NCBI RefSeq assembly: GCF_021554725.1
Contig: NZ_JAIZDP010000007.1
Coordinates: 62,001 to 126,000, forward strand
DNA: 64,000 nt
Direction of reading: 5' to 3'
Source of the DNA: Sinomonas notoginsengisoli
Lineage (GTDB): Bacteria; Actinomycetota; Actinomycetes; Actinomycetales; Micrococcaceae
The stretch's first letter is position 1. Each line of letters opens with the position of its first letter. The position numbers and the translations under genes are program-made. Below the pieces are notes generated by a model, which saw only the letters and a list, made by a program, of their open reading frames with translations, was not told the origin of the DNA and searched no databases. Shown in pieces: positions 7,726 to 18,055 of this stretch.

Positions 7726-10696
7726 CACGGCGCTTCCCTTCAGGATCGAACAGGACGGTCTCGCTGACCGTGACATCCACGAGCCGGTCCCCGGCAACGG
7801 CGGTGAGGATCTCGCCGATGCGGTTGCGGCCGTTCTTGATGAGCGCGAGCGCGAAGGAGCGCCCGAGAGCAGCCGAGTGGTAGCTCGACGTCACGAACCC
7901 CTGCATCGGCACGGGGCCGTAGGAGGAGTCCGTGGACACGCCCTGCTCGATGATCTGTGTGCCCTCCGGGAGCCGGAAGGACGGATCGACAGGGAGCAGG
8001 GAGATCAGGTGCTTGCGGTCCGTCCGGGCCGTGTCGTCGCGGGCGTACGATCGCTTGCCCACGAAGTCCTTGGCCTTGGACACGATCCACTCCATGCCCG
8101 CGTCCTGCGGCGTCACTGTGCCGTCGGTGTCCTGGCCGACGATCGGGTAGCCCTTCTCGGCGCGCAGCACGTGCATGGTCTCGGTGCCGTACGGGGTGAT
8201 GTTGAACTCCGCTCCGGCCTCGGCGACGTCCTCCCATGCCTGCAGCCCGTACCACGTGGCCACATTGATCTCGTAGGCGAGCTCGCCGGAGAACGATATG
8301 CGGCACACGCGGGCGGGGATGCCGGAGGCGAGGGTTGTCTCGCGCCAGGCCATGAACGGGAAGGCGTCGTTGTCGACGGTTAGCTCCGGCGCCACCTTGG
8401 CGATGACCGCGCGGGACTTGGGGCCGACCACGGCAACGGTGGTCCACTGCTCGGTCACGGACGTGAAGTTCACGTCGAGAGCGGGCCACTCGGTCTGGTG
8501 CCACTCCTCGAGCCAGTCGAGGACCTTCGCGGCACCGCCGGTGGTGGTGGTCATGAAGTAGCGGTCCTGGTCGAGGCGGAGGGTCACACCGTCATCGAAG
8601 ATCATGCCGTCCGGCCCGCACATGACGCCGTAGCGGCCCAGGCCCGGGGCGAGCTTCTTGAACGCGTTGGTGTAGATGCGGTTGAGGAACTCGCCCGCGT
8701 CCGCGCCCCAGACCTCGATCTTGCCAAGCGTCGTGGCGTCCATGAAGCCGACGGACTCGCGCACTGCGGCGCATTCGCGCAGCACTGCCTCGTCCATGGT
8801 CTCCTCACCCTGCGGGAAGTACCAAGGGCGCAGCCACTGGCCCACGAACTCGAACTTCGCGCCGTGCGCCACGTGCCACGGGTGGATCGACGTGATGCGC
8901 TCCGGGTCGAACAGCTCGCCCCGCTTGCGGCCGGCCATCGCCGCGAAGGCGACCGGCGCGTACGGGGCGCGGAACGTCGTCGTGCCGATCTCGCCAATGC
9001 CCGCGGGAGCTTCGCCTGTTCCCTGCGCCTTCAGCGCGGCCGCGATCACGCCGATCGCGTTCACGCCGGAGGTCTTGCCCTGGTCGTTGGCCGTGGAGAT
9101 GGAGGTGTAGCGCTTGACGTGCTCCACCGAGCGCATGCCCGCGCCCGTCGCACGCAGCACGTCGTGGACGGTCTGGTCGCGCTGGAAGTCCACGAAGTGG
9201 GTATTCCAGTCGGCCGGCCCGCCGGTCTCGCCCGGGACTAGCCAGACTTGGCGCGTCGGGGCTGAAGCGACCGCGGGACGGGACGATACCGCAGTGGCGT
9301 GCTGGCCCGCCTCGGTCACGAAGCCTGCATTGAACGCCGCGACCGCGCCGGCGTGGGCGCCCTCGGAGACCACGTCGGCGGTCTCGTACGAGCCGCGGGC
9401 CGACCCGACGACCTGCTGGGCGTCGACGGTGCTCGCCGGGACGAATCCGGCGAGGTCCTCGTCCCAGCGCAGCTTGCCCTGGCGCTGGCTGAACAAGTGC
9501 ACGAGCGGGCTCCAGCCGCCCGAGACGGCCAGGAGGTCGGCCTCGATCCGCTCGGCAGTGCCGGTGAGACGGTTGGCGGCGTCGAGTCCCCGCACGACGA
9601 CGGCGCTCACCCGGCCGCTCTCGGCCGAACCCTCGGTGCCGCTCACCACAGAGCCGGGAATCACGCGGATACCCTCGGCCTCTGCGGAGAGGGCCGCAGC
9701 GGTCCTCTGCGGCCGGGCGTCCACGACGGCCGCAACGGGAACGCCCGCCGCGACGAGGTCGGCCGCGGTCGCGTAGGCGGAGTCGTTGGTCGTGAAGACT
9801 ACCGCGGAGGATCCCGGGCGCACGCCATAGCGGTTGAGGTACGTGCGGGCCGCGGAGGCGAGCATGATGCCGGGGCGGTCGTTGTCCGCGAACACGATCG
9901 GGCGCTCGTGGGCGCCGGTCGCGAGGACAACCTGGCCGGCGCGGATGTGCCAGAGCCGCTGGCGGGAGACGCCCTGGGCGCTCAGCTCGCGGGCCTTGGC
10001 CGCGCCGAGGTGATCTGTGCGGGACTCGAGCGCCACGATGTAGTTCGAGTCGTAGGAGCCGAACGCGTTCGTGCGGGTCAGGACGGTGACCTCGTCCGCT
10101 GCGGCGAGCTCGGCAGCGGCCGCCGCGACCCATTCGGGTGCGGGGACGCCGTCGACCGTCTCGACCGGTGCGGACAGCAGGGAACCGCCCAGCTCGGGCT
10201 GGTCGTCAATGAGGATCACGCGGGCGCCGGTCGCCGCGGCCTCGCGGGCCGCCGCGAGGCCGGCCGGGCCTCCGCCGATCACGAGCACATCCGTGTGGAC
10301 GTGCTTCTTGTCGTAGTAGGCCTCGTCCTTGCGGGGATCGAGCGTGCCGAGCCCCGAGAGGTACGTGGCGTCGAGGCCGTCAGTCAGCTCGACGATCGTG
10401 GCGGGCAGCATCGTCTCGTCCACGCCGCCGGCGCCGCGGTCCTTGACGGTGAGCCGCGCGTTGGGCTCCTCGACGCCCGCGGCGAGGATGCCGCGCGGGC
10501 GGCCCAGGTACATGGATGGGCCGACCTCGGCCACGCCGTTGGCTAGGAGCGCAGAGGCAACCGTGTCGCCGGCGAAGCCGGTGTACTCGGTGCCGTCCAC
10601 GGTGAAGGTCAGGGGGGTGCCGCGGTCAATCCGCGCTGTCTCCGTCCGCCCGCCGGCGGACTGCCCTGCGGGGAGACGGTGGCTCTGGCTGGTCAC
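7718..10696 (-). CDS. soxA: Sarcosine oxidase alpha subunit
   Basis: Large subunit (992 residues, normal length) that binds NAD+ and the folate acceptor. Order of domains: N-terminal ferredoxin-like part ([22 protein letters not shown], about 30-50), dinucleotide-binding domain ([19 protein letters not shown] near 135), and the C-terminal GcvT-like aminomethyltransferase half from about 600 ([20 protein letters not shown], then [13 protein letters not shown]) that passes the methyl carbon to THF. GTG start at 10696 overlaps the soxD stop (GTGA). With SoxB it converts sarcosine, O2 and THF to glycine, H2O2 and 5,10-methylene-THF. Confidence 0.95.
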   Translation of the reverse strand: MTSQSHRLPAGQSAGGRTETARIDRGTPLTFTVDGTEYTGFAGDTVASALLANGVAEVGPSMYLGRPRGILAAGVEEPNARLTVKDRGAGGVDETMLPATIVELTDGLDATYLSGLGTLDPRKDEAYYDKKHVHTDVLVIGGGPAGLAAAREAAATGARVILIDDQPELGGSLLSAPVETVDGVPAPEWVAAAAAELAAADEVTVLTRTNAFGSYDSNYIVALESRTDHLGAAKARELSAQGVSRQRLWHIRAGQVVLATGAHERPIVFADNDRPGIMLASAARTYLNRYGVRPGSSAVVFTTNDSAYATAADLVAAGVPVAAVVDARPQRTAAALSAEAEGIRVIPGSVVSGTEGSAESGRVSAVVVRGLDAANRLTGTAERIEADLLAVSGGWSPLVHLFSQRQGKLRWDEDLAGFVPASTVDAQQVVGSARGSYETADVVSEGAHAGAVAAFNAGFVTEAGQHATAVSSRPAVASAPTRQVWLVPGETGGPADWNTHFVDFQRDQTVHDVLRATGAGMRSVEHVKRYTSISTANDQGKTSGVNAIGVIAAALKAQGTGEAPAGIGEIGTTTFRAPYAPVAFAAMAGRKRGELFDPERITSIHPWHVAHGAKFEFVGQWLRPWYFPQGEETMDEAVLRECAAVRESVGFMDATTLGKIEVWGADAGEFLNRIYTNAFKKLAPGLGRYGVMCGPDGMIFDDGVTLRLDQDRYFMTTTTGGAAKVLDWLEEWHQTEWPALDVNFTSVTEQWTTVAVVGPKSRAVIAKVAPELTVDNDAFPFMAWRETTLASGIPARVCRISFSGELAYEINVATWYGLQAWEDVAEAGAEFNITPYGTETMHVLRAEKGYPIVGQDTDGTVTPQDAGMEWIVSKAKDFVGKRSYARDDTARTDRKHLISLLPVDPSFRLPEGTQIIEQGVSTDSSYGPVPMQGFVTSSYHSAALGRSFALALIKNGRNRIGEILTAVAGDRLVDVTVSETVLFDPEGKRRDG

Positions 10697-11010
10697 TTCT
10701 GGCCTCCATTCGTGGCTGCGGGTGCGGCGGCCGGTGCGGACCCTGCCGCCGGGGCCGCGCCGGCGTAGATGCTCTTGAACTCGTAGGTGGCGGTGTCACG
10801 GATCGCGTTGAACCACTTGCGGCAGCCGGCACTGTGGACCCAGCGCTCGGCGAAGGTGCCCTTGGGGTTCTCGCGGTAGAAGAGGTACCTGGACCACTCG
10901 GCGTCGCTCAGCTCGGCGGGGTTCTCCGGGTAGGCCACGTGGGCCTGACCGCCGTAGTGGAACTCGGTCTCGTTGCGGGGCCCGCAGTTCGGGCAGGTGA
11001 TGAGAAGCAT
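10693..11010 (-). CDS. soxD: Sarcosine oxidase delta subunit
   Basis: Small zinc subunit (105 residues) of heterotetrameric sarcosine oxidase. The family pattern is intact: [17 protein letters not shown] with the CPNC zinc pair at Cys6/Cys9, [14 protein letters not shown], and [15 protein letters not shown] with the further zinc Cys near residue 63. The C-terminus adds an Ala/Pro-rich tail of about 20 residues not needed by the fold. An SD (AAGGAG) lies about 5 nt before the ATG; its stop overlaps the soxA start. Confidence 0.94.
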   Translation of the reverse strand: MLLITCPNCGPRNETEFHYGGQAHVAYPENPAELSDAEWSRYLFYRENPKGTFAERWVHSAGCRKWFNAIRDTATYEFKSIYAGAAPAAGSAPAAAPAATNGGQK

Positions 11011-11046
11011 GCTCTTGGCTCCTTTCTGTCTTTCCTGGGCCTGGGC

Positions 11047-12264
11047 TCAGTGGGCCACGGCAGCGGCGCCGTGCTCGTCGATGAGTGCGCCGGTCTCGAA
11101 GCGCTCGAGGGCGAACGGTGCATTGAGGGCGTGCGGGGCATCGTTGGCGATCGTGTGGGCCATGGTCCAGCCGGCGCCGGGGGTTCCCTTGAAGCCGCCG
11201 GTGCCCCAGCCGCAGTTCACGTACATGCCTTCCACCGGGGCCTTGCCCACGATCGGGGAGGCATCGAGCGTGACGTCGACGATCCCACCCCACGTGCGCA
11301 GCAGGTGCGCCCGGGCGAAGATCGGGAACAGCTCGACGGCCGCGGCCATCTGCTCCTCGATGACGTGGAATGCGCCACGCTGGCCGTACCCGTTGTAGGA
11401 GTCGATGCCCGCGCCCATGACGAGCTCGCCCTTGTGCGCCTGGGAGACGTACACGTGGACGTGGTTTGACATGACCACCGTGGGGTGGACCTTCTGGTGG
11501 AGCTCGGAGACGAGCGCCTGCAGCGGGTGGGACTGGATCGGGAGGTCGAAGCCGGCGAGCTTGGCCAGGACGGACGAGTGGCCGGCCGCGCACAGGGCGA
11601 CCTTGCCGGTGGCGATCGTGCCCCGGTTGGTCTCGACGCCGACCACGCGGTTGCCGTCCTTGACGAAGCCGGTGACCTCGCAGTTCTGGATGATGTCCAC
11701 ACCCAGTTCGTCCGCCTTGCGCGCGAACGCCCATGCGACGTGGTCGTGCTTGGCGATGCCTGCGCGTGGCTGGTAGGTCGCGCCGAGGACGGGGTAGCGG
11801 ATGTCCTCGCTGGTGTTGATGATCGGGCACAGTTCCTTGACCTGGTCCGCGTCCAGCCACTCGGCGTCCACGCCGTTGAGCTTGTTCGCCCCGACCCGGC
11901 GGACGGACTCGCGCACGTCCTGGAGAGTGTGGGCGAGGTTCATGACGCCCCGCTGGCTGAACAGGAAGTCGTACTCGAGCTCCTCAGGCAGCTGCTCCCA
12001 CAGCTTGAGCGAATGCTCGTAGATCGCCGCGGACTCGTCCCACAGGTAGTTCGAGCGGATGATCGTCGTGTTGCGGGCCATGTTGCCGCCCGCGAGCCAT
12101 CCGCGCTCGAGGATTGCGATGTTCGTCATGCCGTGGTTCTTGGCGAGGTAGTAGGCCGTGGCGAGCCCATGGCCGCCGCCGCCCACGATCACCGCGTCGT
12201 ACGAGGGCTTGGGGTCCGGGTTGTGCCAGAGGAAGTCCGGGTGCTCGGGCAGGAGGTCCGCCAT
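11047..12264 (-). CDS. soxB: Sarcosine oxidase beta subunit
   Basis: FAD/FMN subunit (405 residues) carrying the sarcosine oxidation site. The FAD dinucleotide motif is [16 protein letters not shown] (residues 26-40). With the ATG at 12264 the sequence KHDHVAWAF places a histidine at residue 173, the number known for covalent FMN attachment in characterised heterotetrameric enzymes, which supports this start over the GTG one codon upstream (12267). C-terminal [15 protein letters not shown] is the second flavin contact. The start overlaps the glyA stop; soxD follows after 36 bp. Confidence 0.95.
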   Translation of the reverse strand: MADLLPEHPDFLWHNPDPKPSYDAVIVGGGGHGLATAYYLAKNHGMTNIAILERGWLAGGNMARNTTIIRSNYLWDESAAIYEHSLKLWEQLPEELEYDFLFSQRGVMNLAHTLQDVRESVRRVGANKLNGVDAEWLDADQVKELCPIINTSEDIRYPVLGATYQPRAGIAKHDHVAWAFARKADELGVDIIQNCEVTGFVKDGNRVVGVETNRGTIATGKVALCAAGHSSVLAKLAGFDLPIQSHPLQALVSELHQKVHPTVVMSNHVHVYVSQAHKGELVMGAGIDSYNGYGQRGAFHVIEEQMAAAVELFPIFARAHLLRTWGGIVDVTLDASPIVGKAPVEGMYVNCGWGTGGFKGTPGAGWTMAHTIANDAPHALNAPFALERFETGALIDEHGAAAVAH

Positions 12265-13580
12265 CACTGGGCTCCGTTCTCGTGATCGGCCCCGGCGCTG
12301 GCCGGGGACAGGTTCGGGTAGAGGGGGTGCTTGTCGGCGAGGACGGCGACGCGGCTGCGCAGCGAGACGGCCAGCTCGTCGTCGAACTCGGGCTTGAGGG
12401 CGGCGGCGATGATGTCAGCCACCTCGAGGAACTCTTCGGCCCCGAAGCCGCGGGTGGCCAGGGCGGGTGTGCCGATCCGCAGGCCGGAGGAGACCATCGG
12501 CGGGCGCGGATCGAACGGGACGGCGTTGCGGTTCACGGTGATGCCGATTCGATGCAGGCGGTCCTCGCCCTGCTGGCCATCGAGCTCGGAGTTGCGCAGG
12601 TCCACGAGGACCAGGTGCACGTCGGTGCCGCCGTTCACGACGCCGATCCCCGCCTCCGCGAGGTCGGGCTGCAGGAGGCGCTCGGCCAGGATCCGAGCGC
12701 CCTCGAGCGTGCGGTGCTGGCGGTCCTTGAACTCCTCGGTCGCAGCGAACTGGAAGGCGACGGCCTTGCCGGCGATCACGTGCTCGAGGGGGCCGCCCTG
12801 CTGGCCGGGGAACACCGCGGAGTTGACCTTTTTGGCGAGGGCGGCGTCATTGGTGAGGATGGCGCCGCCGCGCGGGCCGCCGAGTGTCTTGTGCGTGGTG
12901 GTGGTGGTGAGGTGGGCGTGCGGGACCGGGTTCGGGTGGAGGCCCGCGGCCACCAGGCCCGCGAAGTGGCTCATGTCCACCAGCAGGTACGCACCGACCT
13001 TGTCCGCGATGCGGCGGAACTCGGCGAAGTCGAGCTGGCGGGAGTAGGCGGACCAGCCAGCGATCATGAGCCTGGGCCTGTGCTCGTCGGCAAGTCGCTC
13101 CACCTCGGCCATGTCGATCCGGTGGTCCTTCTCGGAGACCCGGTACGGGACGACCTTGTAGAGCTTGCCGGAGAAGTTGATCTTCATGCCGTGCGTGAGG
13201 TGGCCGCCGTGGGCGAGGTCTAGGCCCATGATCGTGTCGCCGGGCTGGATGAGCGCGTGCATTGCGGAGGCGTTGGCCTGTGCGCCCGAGTGCGGCTGGA
13301 CGTTCGCGAATTCGGCGCCGAAGAGGGCCTTGGCCCGGTCGATGGCGAGCTGTTCGATGACATCGACGTGCTCGCAGCCGCCGTAGTACCGCCTGCCGGG
13401 GTATCCCTCGGCGTACTTGTTCGTCAGGACCGAGCCCTGCGCCTCCATCACGGCGGACGGGGCGAAGTTCTCGGATGCGATCATCTCGAGCGTTCCCTGC
13501 TGGCGGGCGAGCTCCGCGTTGATCGCCGCCTGGATCTCTGGATCGGCCTGGGCGAGGGGGAGATTGAGAAGATTCTCCAT
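12264..13580 (-). CDS. glyA: Serine hydroxymethyltransferase
   Basis: PLP enzyme joining glycine and 5,10-methylene-THF, exactly the two products of the sarcosine oxidase encoded behind it, to form serine and free THF. Motifs: [35 protein letters not shown], and the PLP lysine in [14 protein letters not shown] near residue 225. 438 residues, normal length. SD GGAGG 5 nt before the ATG. It heads the glyA-soxBDAG-purU operon and is divergent from a GntR gene across a dyad-rich control region. A housekeeping glyA copy probably lies elsewhere (inference). Confidence 0.94.
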   Translation of the reverse strand: MENLLNLPLAQADPEIQAAINAELARQQGTLEMIASENFAPSAVMEAQGSVLTNKYAEGYPGRRYYGGCEHVDVIEQLAIDRAKALFGAEFANVQPHSGAQANASAMHALIQPGDTIMGLDLAHGGHLTHGMKINFSGKLYKVVPYRVSEKDHRIDMAEVERLADEHRPRLMIAGWSAYSRQLDFAEFRRIADKVGAYLLVDMSHFAGLVAAGLHPNPVPHAHLTTTTTHKTLGGPRGGAILTNDAALAKKVNSAVFPGQQGGPLEHVIAGKAVAFQFAATEEFKDRQHRTLEGARILAERLLQPDLAEAGIGVVNGGTDVHLVLVDLRNSELDGQQGEDRLHRIGITVNRNAVPFDPRPPMVSSGLRIGTPALATRGFGAEEFLEVADIIAAALKPEFDDELAVSLRSRVAVLADKHPLYPNLSPASAGADHENGAQ

Positions 13581-13599
13581 GGTGCCTCCTGGTCTGCCT

Positions 13600-13665
13600 T
13601 CGACTTTGATATTTAACTAATCATCAGCTGATATATTAGTTCTGCACCGATAGTATGGTCCAAGT
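13600..13665. promoter_or_regulatory. Shared operator/promoters between glyA-sox and the GntR gene
   Basis: A nested dyad: AACTAAT (13615-13621) pairs with ATTAGTT (13635-13641) and encloses the perfect palindrome ATCAGCTGAT (13623-13632). A GntR promoter CTGATA-N17-TAGTAT (13628-13633, 13651-13656) has its -35 box inside the dyad. On the other strand a TTGGAC (13663-13658) and TAATAT (13638-13633) pair, with a long 19-bp spacer, also overlaps it. Binding by the adjacent FCD-type GntR would therefore control both directions; ligand unknown. Confidence 0.6.
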
Positions 13666-13703
13666 CACAGGGAGTCAAGCAGGGTCTCGGAAGGAGGCGG
13701 AAG

Positions 13704-14366
13704 GTGAGCATTGAAGCGTTGGAGGGAGCGGCGTCGTCCGTCTCCTTGGCCGAGCAGGCGTACCTCGCGCTCCGTGATCGGCTCATCATGCTGGAGATCA
13801 AGCCGGGCGACCCGATCAACGACTCTGCCCTCGCTGCGGAGCTCGGTGTCGGACGGACCCCTGTCCGCGAGGCGCTCAAGCGGCTCGAGGTAGACCACCT
13901 CGTGGTCTCCTTCCCGCGGCGTGGGACGTTCGCGACCGCCGTGGACATCACCGAGCTCGCGGACGTCTCAGAGATCCGCGAGCAGCTCGAGCCCCTCGCG
14001 GCCAGACGCGCCGCCAAGGACGCCTCGGCGGCGATGCGAGCGCGCCTGAGGGGGGCCGCGGACGCGATTGAGGCGCTCGCCGAGCCGCTCGACCAACGCG
14101 AGCTCATGCGCTACGACATCACCGTCCACCGGCTCATCTACGCCGCGGCGGGGAACCCGCACCTCACGGACACGCTCATCCGCTACGACAACCTCGCCAC
14201 ACGCATCTGGTGCGTCGTGCTGGACAAGGTCCCCTCGGTGGCCGGACACGTCCAGGAGCATGCGGACCTGCTGCGCGCGATTGTCGGCGGGGACGCCGAG
14301 ACCGCCGGACGCCTGGCCCTCGACCACGTCACGAGCTTCGAGGCCACGATCCGCAAGGCCCTCTGA
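13704..14366 (+). CDS. GntR-family regulator, FadR/FCD subgroup
   Basis: DNA-binding protein of 220 residues. The N-terminal winged helix is clear (PGDPINDSALAAELGVGRTPVREALKRLE with the recognition helix at about 45-60, wing SFPRRGTF), followed by an all-helical FCD ligand domain with the metal/ligand pattern ending HVTSFEATIR. GTG start with AGGAGG 6 nt upstream. It is divergent from glyA-sox and 110 bp before mscR, so the likely role is control of sarcosine/one-carbon genes. Whether the ligand is glycine, sarcosine or another acid is not visible. Confidence 0.85.
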   Translation: MSIEALEGAASSVSLAEQAYLALRDRLIMLEIKPGDPINDSALAAELGVGRTPVREALKRLEVDHLVVSFPRRGTFATAVDITELADVSEIREQLEPLAARRAAKDASAAMRARLRGAADAIEALAEPLDQRELMRYDITVHRLIYAAAGNPHLTDTLIRYDNLATRIWCVVLDKVPSVAGHVQEHADLLRAIVGGDAETAGRLALDHVTSFEATIRKAL

Positions 14367-14477
14367 CCCAGGCCTGACCACCCAGAGGCCGCACCGCCGA
14401 CGCGAGACAGGGGCGGCTCGGAAACCGGCTATGGTCATCATGAACCGACACCCTTTCGGACCCTCGGAGGCTTCCCC

Positions 14478-15587
14478 ATGACCACTGCAGACCACGGACG
14501 GCAGATACACGAGGTGAAGGCCGTCGTCGTGCGCGAGAAGAACGCGCCCGCGACCGTCGAGACGATCCTCGTCCCTGACCCGGGCCCGGGCGAAGCGCTC
14601 GTTGACGTCCTCACGTGCGGCGTCTGCCACACGGACCTGCACTACAAGCAGGGCGGCATCGGCGATGACTACCCCTACCTGCTCGGGCACGAGTCCACCG
14701 CCGTGGTCTCCGCCGTCGGCCCCGACGTGACGGACCTCAAGCCCGGCGACCGCGTGATCCTGAACTGGCGGGCGGTGTGCGGCCAATGCCGCGCGTGCCG
14801 GAAGGGCCAGCCGCAGTACTGCTTCGCCACCCACAACGCGACCCAGAAGATGACGCTCGCCGACGGCAGCCCGCTCACCCCCGCCCTCGGGATCGGCTCC
14901 TTCGCGGAGAAGACGCTCGTTGCCGCCGGCCAGTGCACCACGATCGACGAGGACGTCGACCCCGCCGCAGTCGGCCTGCTCGGCTGCGGCATCATGGCGG
15001 GCATTGGCGCCGCCATCAACACCGGCGAGGTCAAGCGCGGCGAGTCCGTGGCAGTGATCGGCTGCGGTGGCGTGGGCATCGCGGCGATCGCCGGCGCCAA
15101 ACTCGCGGGCGCGACGACGATCATCGCCGTTGACCTCGACCCCGCCAAGGTGGAGCTGGCCAAGAGCCTCGGCGCGACACATGGCGTCGTGTCCCGCGAA
15201 ACGGACCCAGTCGAGACGATCCGCAGCCTCACCGGCGGGTTCGGCGCGGACGTGGTGATCGACGCTGTCGGCCGCCCCGAGACCTACAGGCAGGCCTTCT
15301 ATGCCCGGGATCTCGCCGGCCGTGTGGTCCTCGTCGGCGTCCCCACGCCCGAGATGACGCTCGAGCTGCCGCTCCTGGACGTGTTCGGCCGCGGCGGCTC
15401 GCTCAAGTCCTCGTGGTACGGGGACTGCCTCCCCTCCCGCGACTTCCCCATGCTCGTCGAGCAGTTCAAGCTCGGCCGCCTGCCCCTGGACGCGTTCGTG
15501 ACCGAGCGGATCGGCCTCGGCGACGTCGAGGCCGCATTCGAGAAGATGCGGTCGGGCGTCGTGCTCCGCTCTGTGGTGGAGGTGTGA
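14478..15587 (+). CDS. mscR: S-(hydroxymethyl)mycothiol dehydrogenase (mycothiol-dependent formaldehyde dehydrogenase)
   Basis: Zinc medium-chain dehydrogenase of 369 residues that oxidises the formaldehyde-mycothiol adduct. Catalytic zinc residues are in [11 protein letters not shown] and [10 protein letters not shown]; four structural-zinc cysteines lie in [15 protein letters not shown]. The NAD fold is [17 protein letters not shown] near 190. The early WRAVCGQC and [12 protein letters not shown] stretches are characteristic of the mycothiol enzyme rather than general alcohol dehydrogenases. SD GGAGG 7 nt before ATG. It lies next to the sarcosine block, a source of formaldehyde, and is followed by a metallo-beta-lactamase-fold gene as in mycobacteria. 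Confidence 0.9.
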   Translation: MTTADHGRQIHEVKAVVVREKNAPATVETILVPDPGPGEALVDVLTCGVCHTDLHYKQGGIGDDYPYLLGHESTAVVSAVGPDVTDLKPGDRVILNWRAVCGQCRACRKGQPQYCFATHNATQKMTLADGSPLTPALGIGSFAEKTLVAAGQCTTIDEDVDPAAVGLLGCGIMAGIGAAINTGEVKRGESVAVIGCGGVGIAAIAGAKLAGATTIIAVDLDPAKVELAKSLGATHGVVSRETDPVETIRSLTGGFGADVVIDAVGRPETYRQAFYARDLAGRVVLVGVPTPEMTLELPLLDVFGRGGSLKSSWYGDCLPSRDFPMLVEQFKLGRLPLDAFVTERIGLGDVEAAFEKMRSGVVLRSVVEV

Positions 15588-15592
15588 CCGCC

Positions 15593-16225
15593 ATGGGCAG
15601 CGCCCGGATCGAGCGTCTCGTCACGTCCGGCACGTTCTCGCTCGACGGCGGCACATGGGAGGTGGACAACAACGTCTGGATCGTGGGCGACGACGCCGAG
15701 GCGATCGTCATCGACCCAGCGCACGACGCCGGCGCTGTCGCCGACGCGGTCTCGGGCCGCACCGTGGTCGCGGTACTGCTCACTCACGGCCACGACGACC
15801 ACATTCGCCACGCGCGGGAGTTCGCGGACATGGTAGGCGCGCCGGTGCTCCTGCATCCGGCCGACCTCATGCTGTGGCAGGCCGTGTATCCCGGTGCTGC
15901 ACCGGACGCGGAGATCGCCGACGGCGAGCCGTTCTCAGTTGCGGGCACCGAGCTCGTGGCCCTCCACACGCCGGGCCACTCGCCCGGGTCCGTGTGCTTC
16001 CGGCTCCAGGCCCTCGGCACCGTGTTCACCGGCGACACCCTCTTCGCAGGCGGTCCCGGCGCCACAGGGCGCTCCTACTCGGACTTCGGCACGATCATCG
16101 AGTCCATCCGCAGCCGGCTGCTCACGCTGCCCGCCGAGACCGTGGTCAACACAGGCCACGGCGACTCGACGACGATCGGCGCCGAGGCCCCGCACCTGCA
16201 GGAATGGATCGACCGGGGCCACTGA
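15593..16225 (+). CDS. Metallo-beta-lactamase-fold hydrolase paired with mscR
   Basis: A 210-residue MBL-fold hydrolase of the glyoxalase II-like group. Metal motif THGHDDH near residue 65, second His in HTPGHSPGSVCF, Asp in FTGDTLF, final His in VNTGHGDST. The ATG at 15593 has a GGAGG 10 nt upstream; a GTG at 15584 overlapping the mscR stop is possible. The gene pair mscR-MBL is conserved in actinobacteria (Rv2259-Rv2260 in M. tuberculosis). The likely role is hydrolysis of S-formylmycothiol or a related thioester; this is inference from the pairing. Confidence 0.82.
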   Translation: MGSARIERLVTSGTFSLDGGTWEVDNNVWIVGDDAEAIVIDPAHDAGAVADAVSGRTVVAVLLTHGHDDHIRHAREFADMVGAPVLLHPADLMLWQAVYPGAAPDAEIADGEPFSVAGTELVALHTPGHSPGSVCFRLQALGTVFTGDTLFAGGPGATGRSYSDFGTIIESIRSRLLTLPAETVVNTGHGDSTTIGAEAPHLQEWIDRGH

Positions 16226-16397
16226 GGCCGCAGGTGTGGACGGCCCGCGTGCTGGGTACGGTGACGATCATGCGCGCCCACTCATCGTGCGCACTGAGCA
16301 CGAGCGCGATACCTCCACCTGGACCCTGTCCATGCTCGACGACGGGCGAGGACGCCCTCATAGAAGAGCCTGCCGATGCCCGGGACATCGTCGCCGA
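16226..16397. other. Gap between convergent genes, nothing recognised
   Basis: 172 bp between the MBL-fold gene and the end of the PucR gene. No convincing ORF, RNA or strong terminator hairpin was found. Confidence 0.5.
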
Positions 16398-17903
16398 TCA
16401 AGGCCGCGGATCATCCTTCAGCTGGGCGTTCCCGCGCACGAGCTTCACCGCGAAGGCGAGCGTCCCGAGCTTGCCGCGGCCCCGAGGATCCCCACCGATC
16501 GCGGCGAAGATGCGCCGCAGCCGCTTGTGCAACGACTGACGCTCGAGGAAGAGGATCTGGGCGGCATCGGTCGCGTTGCAGCCGGTCGAGATCCACACGT
16601 CCAGCGTCCGAACCAGCTCCCCGCCGGTGCGCTGGTCAAGCCTGATGAGCTCCCCCAGCGCCTCCTCCACGATCGAGTCCACGGCCCCGCGGGTGAGCGA
16701 GCGCTCGGCCACCCGCTCCACGAGGAAGTCGGCGGCGTCGTGCACCGCGTCAGTCCACTTGGACGAGCGCCCGAGCCGCCACGTGGCCCGGGCCTCGGCG
16801 AGGGAGAAGGCCGCCTGCCGGATGGACGGCGCGGTGGGCCCAAGGGCCCCTGTGAGGCCGGCCCGGCCGACGGCCTCGCGCAGGACCCCGAGGAGCCGCT
16901 CGCGCTCGGCCTCCCCGCCGCCGTCCCCGAGGGGCATCAGAATGTCCACCCAGACCCCGTCCACGAGGAGCAGGGCGAACGGCAGGGCGGCCCGGGCCCG
17001 CTGCTCGATGTCCGAGGGCCCGTCGGCGGGGCGGCGGACCACCGCCATCGCCACCGGCTGGTCGGCGCGGATGCCAGCGGCCTGGCTCAGCTCGATGAGG
17101 CGGTCGCCGCCTCCCCCGGCGCCGATGAGGCGCAGCAGCTCATCCTCGGCCAGCCGGGCCAGACTGGGCCGATGCTGCTGGGCGAGGGCGAGCGCCGCGA
17201 TGCTCCGCACCCGCGCGAGCACGGTCTCGAGGAGTTCTGCATCGGCATCCGGGGCACCCACGAGCTCGAGGCGGGCGACGCCGATCCCGCCGACCGTGAG
17301 CTCTGCATCCGGCCCGTGCGCTCCCTCCGGCGCGTCGGCCCCTGCCGCGGCGAGCACGGCCCCCCGACTGTCGACCACCCGAACATGCACATTCAGCGAC
17401 TCGGCGATGAGTTCGGTCAGGGGGCCAAGCTGGGCACCCGAGCTCGCAATCCGCTCGGTGAGCGACTGCGAGAGCCGGTCGGCGACCTGGAGTGCGCTCA
17501 CCTGGCCTGAGACGATGCGCCGGTTCACCGCCTCGGCAACCTCGACGAAGGGGACCACCTGCCGCAGCTCGATGAGGGGCAGGGCCGCCTCGTCTGCCGC
17601 CTCGACCAGTTCTGCGGGCAGTCTCCGTCCTGTCCCCGCCGTCTCGACGGCGAGCGCAGCCACCCGGCGCGAGGCAAGGCTCCAGACGTACTCCGCCTGG
17701 GCCGCGGGCTTGAGGGCGAGCAGTGCGGCGCCGCCCGTCAGCAGGAGCTCACCCCCGGAGAGGAGCGGGGCGATCTCAAGCACCTCGCTCGAGTGCACCC
17801 ACCGGACGCGCGCAGCGGAGAGCCCGGCGCCACCGCCCACCACGACCGGTGCGCCGACGGCCAGGACGCCGCTGGCGAGAATGGCCGTCAAAGGCAGGGA
17901 CAC
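16398..17903 (-). CDS. PucR-family transcriptional regulator
   Basis: A 501-residue regulator with the PucR layout: N-terminal purine-catabolism domain (residues 1-130, with LLSGGELLLTGGAALL), a central GGDEF-like/sensor part, and the C-terminal PucR helix-turn-helix (LVRTLDVWISTGCNATDAA, then LHKRLRRIFAAIGGDP). GTG start with GGAGG 7 nt upstream. It is divergent from the NCS1 permease gene and so probably controls it and perhaps creatininase; PucR proteins commonly govern nitrogen-compound catabolism. Effector unknown. Confidence 0.85.
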   Translation of the reverse strand: MSLPLTAILASGVLAVGAPVVVGGGAGLSAARVRWVHSSEVLEIAPLLSGGELLLTGGAALLALKPAAQAEYVWSLASRRVAALAVETAGTGRRLPAELVEAADEAALPLIELRQVVPFVEVAEAVNRRIVSGQVSALQVADRLSQSLTERIASSGAQLGPLTELIAESLNVHVRVVDSRGAVLAAAGADAPEGAHGPDAELTVGGIGVARLELVGAPDADAELLETVLARVRSIAALALAQQHRPSLARLAEDELLRLIGAGGGGDRLIELSQAAGIRADQPVAMAVVRRPADGPSDIEQRARAALPFALLLVDGVWVDILMPLGDGGGEAERERLLGVLREAVGRAGLTGALGPTAPSIRQAAFSLAEARATWRLGRSSKWTDAVHDAADFLVERVAERSLTRGAVDSIVEEALGELIRLDQRTGGELVRTLDVWISTGCNATDAAQILFLERQSLHKRLRRIFAAIGGDPRGRGKLGTLAFAVKLVRGNAQLKDDPRP

Positions 17904-18055
17904 GGCAAACCTCCGGGGTGGAGCGACAATATGTCGCCGGGATACCGCTCGGTAGGCGACAGATCGAGTCTAGGAGGTGACGCGCCACACATCTACGCTT
18001 GAAGACAGCCGGCTACTCGCTCCCCCAGCGATTCCCTTCAAGAAAGTAGTCTCAC
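17904..18055. promoter_or_regulatory. Divergent control region pucR / NCS1 permease
   Basis: Holds a dyad GCGAC-AATAT-GTCGC (17923-17937), with another copy of the half-site GCGACA at 17956-17961, and a long-range inverted repeat CTTGAAG (17998-18004) / CTTCAAG (18036-18042) that could fold in the permease leader just before its weak SD (AGAAAG, 18041-18046). The dyad is a candidate PucR site. Confidence 0.4.
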
